DNA of 33,280 bases from positions 1 to 33,280 of the forward strand of contig CALCZU010000106.1 of NCBI GenBank assembly GCA_937903155.1. The letters are read 5' to 3'. Shown here piece by piece: positions 12,963-20,446 of the stretch (position 1 is the first letter of the stretch; the number at the start of each line of letters is the position of its first letter). Under the pieces are notes generated by a model. The model did no database searches. It was not told the origin of the DNA and saw only the letters and a list, made by a program, of their open reading frames with translations. The DNA is from an uncultured Bdellovibrionales bacterium (GTDB lineage: Bacteria > Bdellovibrionota > FAC87 > UBA2466). The translations under genes were made by a program, and so were the position numbers.

Positions 12963-13991
12963 ATGAACACATGGGTGTGGTCTATTTTTATACTTTGTTT
13001 AACGGTGAATTCTTCGGCGCGGTCTTCCGTTTTTAAATCCGAAGCGCTGCGTTTAGAACAGGCCTCTAATAAACTCTCTGAGAAAATTCTCTCAAAAAAA
13101 GCAAACCCTGTTTTAATCCACGATTTAGAATTTACTCAGGACGTGAAAACCAAACAAAACCCTTCCCCCGCAAACGCGAAGACTATTTTGTCGCTTCTAA
13201 AATTAAACGCCTCACGTTGGGAGAAATGGAAATCTCCTAATGAGGAGCCTTTTATTTTAGTAGATATTGCGGGTTATCAAGTTTTCTATTTCGAAAAAGA
13301 AAAGCGCGTCTACCAAACCCGCGCTTTGGTGGGGCAGGCCTCAACGCCTACTCCCGTTTTTAAAACGGAGATTAATAAGATCGTTTTAAATCCCTGGTGG
13401 ATTATTCCTAAAAATATCGTAATGACCGAAGTCCTTCCCGTATTAAAAAAAGATCTCAACCTGATTCACGAAGGACAGTTAGTTGTTTTTAAAGAAATGA
13501 AAAAAGGACTCCGTAAAGTTTCAATCTCGGAGCTGAAAACTCAATTAGAGCAACCCGCTGAAAGTTTTCCTTTTATCGTAAAGCAACGCCCTGGCGAGGG
13601 AAATCCCCTGGGGAATATCAAGTTTACTTCGAAACATCCCAATTCTATCTTTCTTCATGGAACGATCGAGCCCGAACTTTTTTCAGCAAACCAAAGGGCG
13701 GTAAGCCATGGATGTGTAAGACTCGAAAACCCGGTCGCACTTGCGCAGTGGATATTAAAGCGGCAGGGTTTAAAGATTGACCTCGAAAAACTCTCTCATC
13801 GAAAAATGAATTCTGAAGAAACCGTGATCAAACTTTCCAAAAGTGTTCCGATTTATTTTGGATACTGGACTGCTTGGGCAGACAACGATCTGAACTATCA
13901 CTTAAGAGAAGACATTTACGGTCTTGATAAAATTCCCCATCCTGCTGAAAACTCGTATGTGTCTTTAAATTCGCGAACTAATTCCCGATAG
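12963..13991 (+). CDS. L,D-transpeptidase, YcbB/LdtD-like catalytic domain
   Basis: 342 aa from the ATG at 12963, the start of the signal peptide (MNTWVWSIFILCLTVNSSA); a TTG at 12945 would lie inside a promoter-like site. The YkuD domain shows FILVDIAGYQVFYFE, VGQASTPTPVF, VLNPWWIIPKNIV, SIFLHGT (His232), and the active-site motif SHGCVRLENP with Cys251. The segment order matches the YcbB family of 3-3 peptidoglycan cross-linking enzymes. At 342 aa it is much shorter than E. coli LdtD (about 615 aa) and lacks a recognisable peptidoglycan-binding domain before the catalytic part. It acts in the periplasm. A possible sigma54 promoter precedes it. Its 3' end overlaps the convergent methyltransferase gene by 14 nt. 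Confidence 0.93.
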   Translation: MNTWVWSIFILCLTVNSSARSSVFKSEALRLEQASNKLSEKILSKKANPVLIHDLEFTQDVKTKQNPSPANAKTILSLLKLNASRWEKWKSPNEEPFILVDIAGYQVFYFEKEKRVYQTRALVGQASTPTPVFKTEINKIVLNPWWIIPKNIVMTEVLPVLKKDLNLIHEGQLVVFKEMKKGLRKVSISELKTQLEQPAESFPFIVKQRPGEGNPLGNIKFTSKHPNSIFLHGTIEPELFSANQRAVSHGCVRLENPVALAQWILKRQGLKIDLEKLSHRKMNSEETVIKLSKSVPIYFGYWTAWADNDLNYHLREDIYGLDKIPHPAENSYVSLNSRTNSR

Positions 13992-14952
13992 GACGCGCAA
14001 CGCAGCCAATATTCGGCGCAAGCCATCCCACACGGCGAAGAATCAGATGTTCGAGGCGTGCTGCCCAATAGAGAAGCGTCCGAGCCGTATAAGTTTTCCA
14101 CGCAAGCACCCAAGGAGATTTATGTTGGTAGTAAATTCCAACATATTTATGCCACACGGGAATTTGCACTGGAGCTTCGACCGAAAAATGCAAAGGCTCG
14201 AAGCCCGACATTTTCAGCATGTTTCGTAGGGTTTCTTCGGAATAATGTAAGACGTGTTCGTAAGCATCAAAATCGTTCGAAGTATTTTTTCCAAAAAACC
14301 GTCTCACTTTGTATTTCACAATATTGAAAAGGCCATTGGGAACTTTAATGTAAACAATGCCGTCGGGTTTAATGATTTTTCGAACGGTCGCGAGAACTTC
14401 CTTTGGATTGACGACGTGTTCAAAAACGTCGGTCATCGTCACCACATCAAAATGACGAGCGGGAAGACTGACCTCTTCCAAAAATCCTTCGATAATATCC
14501 AGTCCCCACCACTCGCGCGCAAGGCCTCCGAGTTGGGGCGACGGTTCGACACCGGTTAATTTCCAACCGCGGTTTCTCGCGAGTCTTAAAAAACTTCCGG
14601 TATTGGTTCCGATATCTAAGAAATTTCCGTTAGGTTTATACTTTGCGATCTTTTCTAAATCTTGGAGATAATTTTTATCTCGATGATGTACCGCTTTTCC
14701 CTGAACGATCATTCGGAATTCTTCGCGATAAATCTCGACTTTTCCTTGGTACACTTCTTCGGGAGCATTGAGCCTGGGATTAATTCGGATGAGCTGACAA
14801 CCCATACATTCGACAACACCTAAAGAACCTCGCTCCATTTTAAGGAGTCTGGCTTCATGCGATCCGCAGAGTGGACACGACCATCGAGTCGTTTCTTCCG
14901 AGGCGTAATAAGACTTTTGCTTACCGCCACGAATATAATCTTCAATTTCCAT
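13978..14952 (-). CDS. Class I SAM methyltransferase with N-terminal zinc ribbon
   Basis: 324 aa. A four-Cys zinc knuckle opens the protein (CPLC at 26-29, CMGC at 49-52). The Rossmann-type methyltransferase core has motif I FLDIGTNTGSFLRLA (111-125), GVEPSP after strand 2, and DVVTMTDVFEHV for motif IV. After the core come KVPNGLFN and a YEHVLHYSEETL segment typical of the Methyltransf_23 group. The Zn ribbon plus this core is common in sugar- and capsule-associated methyltransferases; the substrate is unknown. It is divergent from the UDP-sugar epimerase gene with 132 nt between, which suggests a glycan role. Confidence 0.9.
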   Translation of the reverse strand: MEIEDYIRGGKQKSYYASEETTRWSCPLCGSHEARLLKMERGSLGVVECMGCQLIRINPRLNAPEEVYQGKVEIYREEFRMIVQGKAVHHRDKNYLQDLEKIAKYKPNGNFLDIGTNTGSFLRLARNRGWKLTGVEPSPQLGGLAREWWGLDIIEGFLEEVSLPARHFDVVTMTDVFEHVVNPKEVLATVRKIIKPDGIVYIKVPNGLFNIVKYKVRRFFGKNTSNDFDAYEHVLHYSEETLRNMLKMSGFEPLHFSVEAPVQIPVWHKYVGIYYQHKSPWVLAWKTYTARTLLYWAARLEHLILRRVGWLAPNIGCVARPIGN

Positions 14953-15084
14953 ATGCTACTTGATTACTTGAGAAAACCTCCAACTGCAACAGTGGGCCCC
15001 CGCTCGCAAAGGGGCAACTTTTATGCGATGCATTACTCAAACTTTCTTCGCATCTCGGAACAGAAATGGTAGGCTCGGTCCCTC

Positions 15085-16098
15085 ATGAAACGAATTTTAG
15101 TCACCGGTTGCGCTGGATTTATTGGCTCCCATTTATGCGAACGTCTTTTGGATAGAGGCGACGAAATTATTGGGATTGATAACTTGAACGACTATTACGA
15201 TGTGAACCTAAAAAAAAACCGCCTCAGCCGGCTCGAACCCAAAAAGAATTTTAGTTTTCAACAAGTCGACCTTTGTGACCGCGACCGGCTTTTAAAACTT
15301 TTTAAAGAACAAAAACCCGAGCGGGTGGTGAATCTCGCAGCCCAAGCAGGCGTTCGCTATTCCCTCACTAATCCGTACGCGTATACCGAGTCCAATATCA
15401 CCGGGTTTATGACGATTTTAGAAGGTTGCCGGCATGAAAAAGTCGAGCACTTGGTCTACGCCTCCTCGAGTTCTGTGTACGGGTCAAACCGCAAGCTTCC
15501 TTTTGCGGTCGGAGATTCCGTCGACCATCCCGTCTCGCTTTATGCCGCGACGAAAAAAGCAAATGAACTGATGGCCCACACTTATAGCCATCTCTACCAA
15601 CTTCCGACGACAGGACTCCGATTTTTTACGGTCTACGGACCATGGGGTCGGCCCGATATGGCGCTTTTTCTTTTCACTAAAAATATCTTAGAAGGAAAGC
15701 CTATCGACGTTTTCAATTTCGGAAATCATCGACGTGATTTCACTTATATTTCCGACATTGTAGAAGGTGTCATCCGAGTTTTAGATAAAGTCGCAAGTCC
15801 CGATCCACAATGGGACCCGTTAAATCCTGATTGTGCGACGAGTTCTGCACCCTATCGTTTGTTCAATATCGGAAATAATAATCCAGTGTGGCTCAAAGAT
15901 TTTATTGCTGCGATCGAGGAAGCGACCGGTAAAAAGGCAATCCAAAATATGCTACCGATGCAGATGGGAGATGTTTTAGAAACGTATGCCGATGTTCAGT
16001 CACTCACAGACTACGTAGACTTCAAACCCGCCACTCCAATTCGGGAAGGGATTAAGCATTTTGTCGACTGGTATAAAAGCTACTATCGTTTGCCTTAG
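15085..16098 (+). CDS. NAD-dependent UDP-sugar epimerase (UDP-glucuronate 4-epimerase type)
   Basis: 337 aa, an extended short-chain dehydrogenase. NAD motif GCAGFIGS (8-15), DNLNDYYDVNLKKNRL (32-47, the hallmark of the UDP-glucuronate 4-epimerase/CapI subgroup), NLAAQAGVRYS (83-93). Catalytic Ser near 128 in YASSSSVYG, Tyr153 and Lys157 in YAATKKA, then RFFTVYGPWGRPDMALFLF and FGNHRRDFTYISDIV. The family interconverts UDP-glucuronate and UDP-galacturonate for capsule or LPS; UDP-glucose 4-epimerase activity is less likely given the DYYD motif. The next gene starts within its last 38 nt on the same strand. Confidence 0.92.
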   Translation: MKRILVTGCAGFIGSHLCERLLDRGDEIIGIDNLNDYYDVNLKKNRLSRLEPKKNFSFQQVDLCDRDRLLKLFKEQKPERVVNLAAQAGVRYSLTNPYAYTESNITGFMTILEGCRHEKVEHLVYASSSSVYGSNRKLPFAVGDSVDHPVSLYAATKKANELMAHTYSHLYQLPTTGLRFFTVYGPWGRPDMALFLFTKNILEGKPIDVFNFGNHRRDFTYISDIVEGVIRVLDKVASPDPQWDPLNPDCATSSAPYRLFNIGNNNPVWLKDFIAAIEEATGKKAIQNMLPMQMGDVLETYADVQSLTDYVDFKPATPIREGIKHFVDWYKSYYRLP

Positions 16099-16948
16099 TC
16101 TTTGTTTTTTAAGCCACGCATCGAGTGTCGATTGGACTCTAATCAATATTAACTCAGCCATTCTCCAAGGGGATGCACACCTCTTGCAATTTTCGGATGG
16201 CCAAGTATTTATGATTGATGCTGGAGACAACGAAAAAGTTCTGGCGCCGTATCTAAAATCTCAAAAGATCAAAAAGATCGATAAAATTCTTGTCAGCCAC
16301 CCTCACCGAGATCACTTTGGGGGAATTTCTGCAATTTTAGATGAGAAAATTGACGTAAAAGAAGTTCGAATCAATCTCCCGACGAAAGCGCAATGCGATG
16401 CTGAAAACCCTCGATGTGACTGGGAGCTTCTGCAAAATATTTTGAAACGACTTAAAAAACTACGCATTCCGATCCGGTCCGAGCAAAAGGGAGACTGTTT
16501 TTTAAAAACAAAAACCGACTCTCTCTGCGTTCTTTATGCTTACAATGGATTGCAAACCCCTATCGGAAAAACGGATCTGAATGATACGAGCGTGATTTTA
16601 AAACTCAAATTGGGTGAGCACTCCATCTTATTTACGGGTGATTTGAATCATCCCTTAGGAACTTATCTTGCAAAAGCGGGGTCCGATCTCCAAGCGGACT
16701 TTTTAAAAGTGCCTCATCATGGAACAGACGGCGTCGCCCCCAATGACTTCTTCGCTCGAGTGGCGCCCATTTCAGCGTTTGTCCCCTCTCCCAGACCTCT
16801 CTGGGAAAGTGACCGCAGCAAAAGAGTGCGCGAATATTTTGCATCCAAAAAAATTCCAGTTTATGTGAATGGAATCAACGGACACATCACCGTGAAAATG
16901 ACCGACAAGCCCGGACCTATTTTTTATCAGGTGAAATCAGACCGCTAA
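16061..16948 (+). CDS. Secreted ComEC/Rec2-like metallo-beta-lactamase-fold hydrolase
   Basis: 295 aa from a TTG at 16061, the only plausible start giving a signal peptide (ATIVCLSLCFLSHAS); GGAAGGG lies about 11 nt before it. The metallo-beta-lactamase core has INSAILQGDAHLLQF, FMIDAGD (50-56), the metal motif SHPHRDHFGG (79-88: His80, His82, Asp84, His85), FTGDLN near 195, and a VPHHGTDG segment near 222 with the next metal His. This matches the extracytoplasmic domain of ComEC and its free-standing relatives. It has no membrane channel domain. It could be a periplasmic nuclease or phosphodiesterase. It overlaps the epimerase gene by 38 nt and the convergent gmhB-like gene by 32 nt. Confidence 0.87.
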   Translation: MSTGIKATIVCLSLCFLSHASSVDWTLININSAILQGDAHLLQFSDGQVFMIDAGDNEKVLAPYLKSQKIKKIDKILVSHPHRDHFGGISAILDEKIDVKEVRINLPTKAQCDAENPRCDWELLQNILKRLKKLRIPIRSEQKGDCFLKTKTDSLCVLYAYNGLQTPIGKTDLNDTSVILKLKLGEHSILFTGDLNHPLGTYLAKAGSDLQADFLKVPHHGTDGVAPNDFFARVAPISAFVPSPRPLWESDRSKRVREYFASKKIPVYVNGINGHITVKMTDKPGPIFYQVKSDR

Positions 16949-17444
16949 GAAGTGTGTGAAGCTCGTTGAAACTGTGAATTCGGTAATCGCCCGAGTACTC
17001 CCGATTATAGGGCCGATCCCATAGGATACTTTTACACCCCGCATTTTTGGCAGCGCCGACGTCTCGGTCTGTGTCCCCTAAATGAAAAGAATTTGGCAGA
17101 TCGAGTTTAAGGTCCTTGGCCGCCTGCAAAAACATCCCGGGATTTGGCTTTTTCATCGGATGATCATTGGCTGCAAAAGGACAGCAGTAAACCGCGTCTA
17201 AACCATAAATCTTTTGGATTTTTCCGTGGAGGTCGTCGATAAATGTTTGCGAAATAATTCTACGTTCAAGATCTGGCTGATTCGTCATCATCACGAGCTT
17301 AAACCCAAGCTTTTTTATCTCCGAAATTCGCTCCATTTCGGGGAAGAATCGAATCTCTTCCCAGTTTTTAGGAGAATGGATGCTGCCGTTTCTGAAAACG
17401 ACTTCATTGAAAATTCCGTCTCGGTCTAAAAAAAGCGCCCGCAT
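16917..17444 (-). CDS. gmhB: HAD-IIIA phosphatase, D-glycero-D-manno-heptose-bisphosphate phosphatase type
   Basis: 175 aa, standard for GmhB. The nucleophile motif LFLDRDGIFNE has Asp7 and Asp9; MMTNQPDLER gives motif II; KKPNPGMFLQAA gives the Lys of motif III; HLGDTDRDVGAAKNAG gives the acidic pair. GmhB removes the C7 phosphate (here probably of the alpha-1,7-bisphosphate made by HddA) to give heptose 1-phosphate. The loop that normally carries a zinc site (CxH ... CxC in E. coli) reads CCPFAANDHPMKKP, so most zinc ligands are missing. It lies 3 nt after hddA on the same strand, which strongly supports the pathway. GmhA and the nucleotidyltransferase are not in the window. Confidence 0.88.
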   Translation of the reverse strand: MRALFLDRDGIFNEVVFRNGSIHSPKNWEEIRFFPEMERISEIKKLGFKLVMMTNQPDLERRIISQTFIDDLHGKIQKIYGLDAVYCCPFAANDHPMKKPNPGMFLQAAKDLKLDLPNSFHLGDTDRDVGAAKNAGCKSILWDRPYNREYSGDYRIHSFNELHTLLSGLISPDKK

Positions 17445-17447
17445 TAA

Positions 17448-18530
17448 TTAGGCGTTTCCGCTGAGTCCGATTTCGTATTTTCGAGAAGTTTCGGGGGTAG
17501 CCCAGAAAGGTTCTGTATAGCTCTCGTAGCGTCCGCGACTGTCTGCCAAATTCACAAGCACTTTGCTGCCTTCGGTATCAAAACGATAACGGAGCTCTCT
17601 CAAACCTTCGCTCAACATCGCTTTGCGAAGTTGGTGATGCTTATTAGACGTGTAAAAAACGAAGAATCCGCCACCGCCAGCGCCCGTCACTTTTCCGCCG
17701 AGCGCGCCGTTCTCACGGGCGATTTCGTAAATGCGATGAAGACGTTCATCTGCGATTTTTGAAGACAATTTCTTTTTCGATTCCCAATGTTCGTGCATGA
17801 GGTGCCCGAAATCATCCAAATTACCTGTTTCCATCGCTTCCAGAATTTTATATCCGATTTCTTTGATGCGATGGAGGCTGTCGGTGACATCTTTATTCTC
17901 TTTTTTCACCGACGTATCTTGATGCTGCAAAATTTCATCTGCAGAACGGGTTTTTCCTGTGTAAAAAATAAGTGTATTGCGATTTAATTCATCCATCGTC
18001 GAAAAATCGATCGCGGCTTGTCGAACAGAAACTTTTCCGTCTTTTGCAATCTCAAGGACGGGAAGCCCTCCGAAAGCTGCCACGTACTGATCTTGTTTTC
18101 CGATGGGCTTCTTTAAAATATTCATTTCTAGATGACAGCCCGTTTCGGCGATTTCAGCCGCGGAGCGAACATCTCGTCTTTGAGCGTACAAGGCATTGAG
18201 TAGACCTACGACGTAACAACTCGAAGATCCCAAACCTGTTCCTGCAGGAATATCGGCCCACGAAATCACTTCAATGGCATTTTTTATTCCGGTGTGTTCT
18301 AAGGCTACGCGCGCGAGTTGATGCTGGAGCTCCCCAACATGTTCGACGGTTTCAGAAGAAGAATATTTCAACCGCACTAAATCATCCACAATCGGACGAT
18401 TGACCGCGATAAACATATATTTATCCATCGCTGCGGTGAAAACAAACCCTCCGTAACGAGAATAATACGAGGGAAGATCTGTTCCTCCCCCACCCAAAGT
18501 GAACCGAAAAGGCGTACGTGTAATGATCAT
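17448..18530 (-). CDS. hddA: D-glycero-alpha-D-manno-heptose 7-phosphate kinase (GHMP family)
   Basis: 360 aa. GHMP kinase signatures: RTPFRFTLGGGGTDLPSYY at the N-terminus (substrate loop), phosphate-binding PAGTGLGSSSCYVVGLLNAL (95-114), and the C-terminal VTGAGGGGFFVFY motif. The GGGGTDLP...YGG pattern is that of HddA rather than galacto- or mevalonate kinases. It makes heptose 1,7-bisphosphate, which the GmhB-type phosphatase gene directly downstream would process towards GDP-D-glycero-alpha-D-manno-heptose for S-layer, LPS or capsule glycans. There is no signal peptide. A 91-nt gap separates it from the Tyr/Asn-rich lipoprotein gene upstream. Confidence 0.93.
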   Translation of the reverse strand: MIITRTPFRFTLGGGGTDLPSYYSRYGGFVFTAAMDKYMFIAVNRPIVDDLVRLKYSSSETVEHVGELQHQLARVALEHTGIKNAIEVISWADIPAGTGLGSSSCYVVGLLNALYAQRRDVRSAAEIAETGCHLEMNILKKPIGKQDQYVAAFGGLPVLEIAKDGKVSVRQAAIDFSTMDELNRNTLIFYTGKTRSADEILQHQDTSVKKENKDVTDSLHRIKEIGYKILEAMETGNLDDFGHLMHEHWESKKKLSSKIADERLHRIYEIARENGALGGKVTGAGGGGFFVFYTSNKHHQLRKAMLSEGLRELRYRFDTEGSKVLVNLADSRGRYESYTEPFWATPETSRKYEIGLSGNA

Positions 18531-18621
18531 TTGAGGAAAACATTACCCTTTGAAATCCGGGCCTGTCAAAAGAAACGCAGGCAGTAAGGGAACCCTGCTC
18601 GAAAGGGGTATTTTTCTAAGA

Positions 18622-19305
18622 TTAATAGTAAACAGGATAGCTGTGGAAACAGCTGCTAGGACATGCACCCGTTGAATTATTGTAACCTTGTGTCAGGTAC
18701 ACATTCGACGGAAAACAGGAGCTGCAGTTGCTGTTATAGGAGCTGCCATACTGATTGTAGTTGTATTGGTTATAACCCAATAAATAGTAGCAGTTGACGC
18801 CGGCGTTATTTCCAAACATCCAGCTACAGAAAGCATCGTTGTTCTTTTTAAAGAAACTATCATTCGTGCAATTGTAATTGCTTCCGTAATAGTTGCTTCC
18901 ACTTCCGTAAACGTTACTGTTGCTCGTGCTACCATAGGTGCCCGTACTATAGTTATACGTCGTATAAGTCGGATTGTAATACGTCGCAGGATAGTAAACA
19001 TTTGCGTAGGAGTTTGTGAAAAACTTTCCGCGCATGCCGCTCGCAGGTTTGAGTGCTCCTGAGCTTTGGTTGACGAGACAAGTGGACATCGCGCTCGAAC
19101 CTTTTTGCTTGATAGCCGATGCGTTGCTTTGTAAGCAACCGACCGAGTAAAGAGAACCGTCGGCCGCTTGCACGGCAGCGTCTGCGGCATTGTAATTTCC
19201 TTCACCACTGAGCGTATCCCGTTGACCTGAATCTTCAGATTGTCCACACGAAATCAGAAATGGAATTAAAGCCGCTGCAAAAACACTGAATAAAATCTTT
19301 TTCAT
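18622..19305 (-). CDS. Tyr/Asn/Ser-rich, Cys-rich lipoprotein
   Basis: 227 aa. The signal peptide ends in LISC (Cys20). Residues 21-95 look ordinary and contain two Cys. From about 96 on the protein is low-complexity Tyr/Asn/Ser/Gly (NVYYPATYYNPTYTTYNYS, NYYGSNYNC), with about eight further Cys to the end (FCSW, NCYY, NCSSCF, GACPSSCF). This suggests a disulfide-stabilised, sticky surface protein. No domain is recognised. A GGGGGAT purine box precedes the ATG at 19305. A long frame on the same strand at 18693-19247 only reads through this compositional bias. A role at the cell surface is an inference from lipidation and composition. Confidence 0.85.
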   Translation of the reverse strand: MKKILFSVFAAALIPFLISCGQSEDSGQRDTLSGEGNYNAADAAVQAADGSLYSVGCLQSNASAIKQKGSSAMSTCLVNQSSGALKPASGMRGKFFTNSYANVYYPATYYNPTYTTYNYSTGTYGSTSNSNVYGSGSNYYGSNYNCTNDSFFKKNNDAFCSWMFGNNAGVNCYYLLGYNQYNYNQYGSSYNSNCSSCFPSNVYLTQGYNNSTGACPSSCFHSYPVYY

Positions 19306-19443
19306 TTTTTATCCCCCGATAAAAATCAAAAATCACCAAAAACCGAATAATGATCTGTTACGAATAGACACTTCAATTTTTCAGCCAACCCATTTTTAGG
19401 CTCAAAAACTCGGTTTTACGTACGAAAAATGCTGTATACGGTC

Positions 19444-19473
19444 TTGTCAGTGATGCGGGGGCACCCCTATATA
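19444..19473 (+). promoter_or_regulatory. sigma70-like promoter candidate
   Basis: TTGTCA (19444-19449), an 18-nt spacer, then TATATA (19468-19473). The start site would be near 19480, about 260 nt before the next start codon, so its product is either a long leader or an untranslated RNA. Confidence 0.4.
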
Positions 19474-19665
19474 AAATAATAATTTCCTATACTTACAAAT
19501 TATGAAGCCAGCAAATACAGGACTATCAATGGGATAGACAGCTTAAGGTATTGAATTGCTAGAGAGACCTCGAGAAATCAAAAATTGGGTGTAAAAGAAA
19601 ACGACTGTCAAAATTTAATCACGAAGAAAAACTCTAGACACTTTTCGCACGAATCCAAATTCGGA

Positions 19666-19682
19666 TGTCGAAAACTTCGACA
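19666..19682. promoter_or_regulatory. Inverted repeat upstream of a sigma54-type promoter
   Basis: TGTCGAA-AAC-TTCGACA is a perfect 7-bp inverted repeat with a 3-nt spacer. It ends 8 nt before the -24 element at 19691. Its core TCGAA-N3-TTCGA matches the repeat at 1238-1250. No U-tract follows, so it is more likely a protein-binding site than a terminator. Confidence 0.4.
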
Positions 19683-19690
19683 AACAGCCG

Positions 19691-19706
19691 TGGCCTTAGC
19701 TTTGCA
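19691..19706 (+). promoter_or_regulatory. sigma54 (-24/-12) promoter of the Gln/Ala-rich lipoprotein gene
   Basis: TGGCCT-TAGCT-TTGCA, with a perfect -12, -24 TGGC kept and correct spacing. It ends 32 nt before the ATG at 19739, leaving room for the GAGGGG ribosome site (19730-19735 region) in a short leader. Confidence 0.65.
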
Positions 19707-19738
19707 ATCTTTACGAATAACGCTTTAAAGAGGGGTTT

Positions 19739-20332
19739 ATGAAACAGATAGTGAATTTGCTTTCCATTTTGATACTGGTTTCCTTTATCGGGTGTGGCGG
19801 GGGCGACGGTGGAGTCCAACCTCCTCCAGCACCGGCCGGCGTGGATGCGCAAACATTAAACGACTTATTTAACTCAGCAAATAAGACGGTTCAGGATTGT
19901 TCGAAACAATATACTGCTGTTTTCTCGATGCTCGCCGTTCAGATGAATCAGCAAAGAGCAGCCGGCCAACAAATTAATGTGCCTGTGATTCCGCAACAAG
20001 CAGCGGCCAACGGACCTTGTAATAATGACATCGCAAATCTTTTAATGCTGTTCAGCACGATTCGTGTTCCTCAACCAGGTAATCCGGATACCTTATATGC
20101 GTATCTGCCGGAAGCAAAAGAATGGTTGGTTCGTTCTGTCGGAAAAAGCCTAATCAACTCAGTAGGCGCGTCTCTCCAAGCGCAGGGAATTCAAATGACG
20201 CCAGAGATTACGCAAAGTTTAATGGCGGCAGCGATTCAAAACGTAAATCAAAACGTCCGCCCTGTCGTCGGAACGACGCCTCAAGCAAATACAACGATTA
20301 GCCAAGTCGGTAGCACCTACGGCGTTTTCTAA
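19739..20332 (+). CDS. Lipoprotein with Gln/Ala-rich helical body
   Basis: 197 aa. The signal peptide ends in FIGC (Cys19), then a GGGDGG and Pro-rich linker (VQPPPAPAGV). The rest is Gln/Asn/Ala-rich and largely helical (LFNSANKTVQDCSKQYTAVF, LMAAAIQNVNQNVRPVV), with two further Cys. No domain is recognised. A GAGGGG site precedes the ATG, and a sigma54-type promoter lies 32 nt upstream. A strong terminator at 20360-20397 makes it a single-gene unit, separate from the six-gene operon that follows. Confidence 0.82.
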   Translation: MKQIVNLLSILILVSFIGCGGGDGGVQPPPAPAGVDAQTLNDLFNSANKTVQDCSKQYTAVFSMLAVQMNQQRAAGQQINVPVIPQQAAANGPCNNDIANLLMLFSTIRVPQPGNPDTLYAYLPEAKEWLVRSVGKSLINSVGASLQAQGIQMTPEITQSLMAAAIQNVNQNVRPVVGTTPQANTTISQVGSTYGVF

Positions 20333-20359
20333 ACTTTTTATTCACATCGTCATATTTTT

Positions 20360-20397
20360 TCGGAGAGTACTAATTTAGTATTCTCCGATTTTTTTTT
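20360..20397 (+). terminator. Intrinsic terminator
   Basis: CGGAGA/TCTCCG plus TACT/AGTA around an AATTT loop, with one G-T pair between the two stem parts (20361-20387), followed by nine or more T residues. It ends the transcript of the lipoprotein gene at 19739. Confidence 0.93.
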
Positions 20398-20446
20398 GTC
20401 GCGTCGATTTTTCTTTGGTACATTAGTCGCACCTAAAGGATCCAAA

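Larger units (their letters stand above)
19306..19738. other. 433-nt intergenic region without a convincing gene
   Basis: No frame with a ribosome site is seen. It holds a sigma70-like promoter (19444-19473), an inverted repeat (19666-19682) and a sigma54-type promoter (19691-19706), all reading or usable rightward. The stretch 19480-19665 is AT-rich and unexplained; a small RNA or long leader could fit. Confidence 0.5.

Noticed and set aside
14985..15000. Minus-strand GGGGCC-CACTG-TTGCA before the methyltransferase gene
   Set aside because: The -12 is good, but the -24 matches only GG and the last C, so it is too weak to claim.
15012..15027. GGGCAA-CTTTT-ATGCG before the epimerase gene
   Set aside because: The geometry fits, but both elements have mismatches; chance matches at this level are expected.
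18693..19247. 184-codon frame on the same strand inside the Tyr/Asn-rich lipoprotein gene
   Set aside because: It lacks a ribosome site and signal, and its Thr/Arg/Ile-rich translation is what the biased codons of the real gene give in another frame.
20416..20431. TGGTAC-ATTAG-TCGCA, sigma54-like geometry before the lipoprotein gene at 20447
   Set aside because: The implied start site lies downstream of the AAAGGA ribosome site used by that gene, and the -12 is imperfect.
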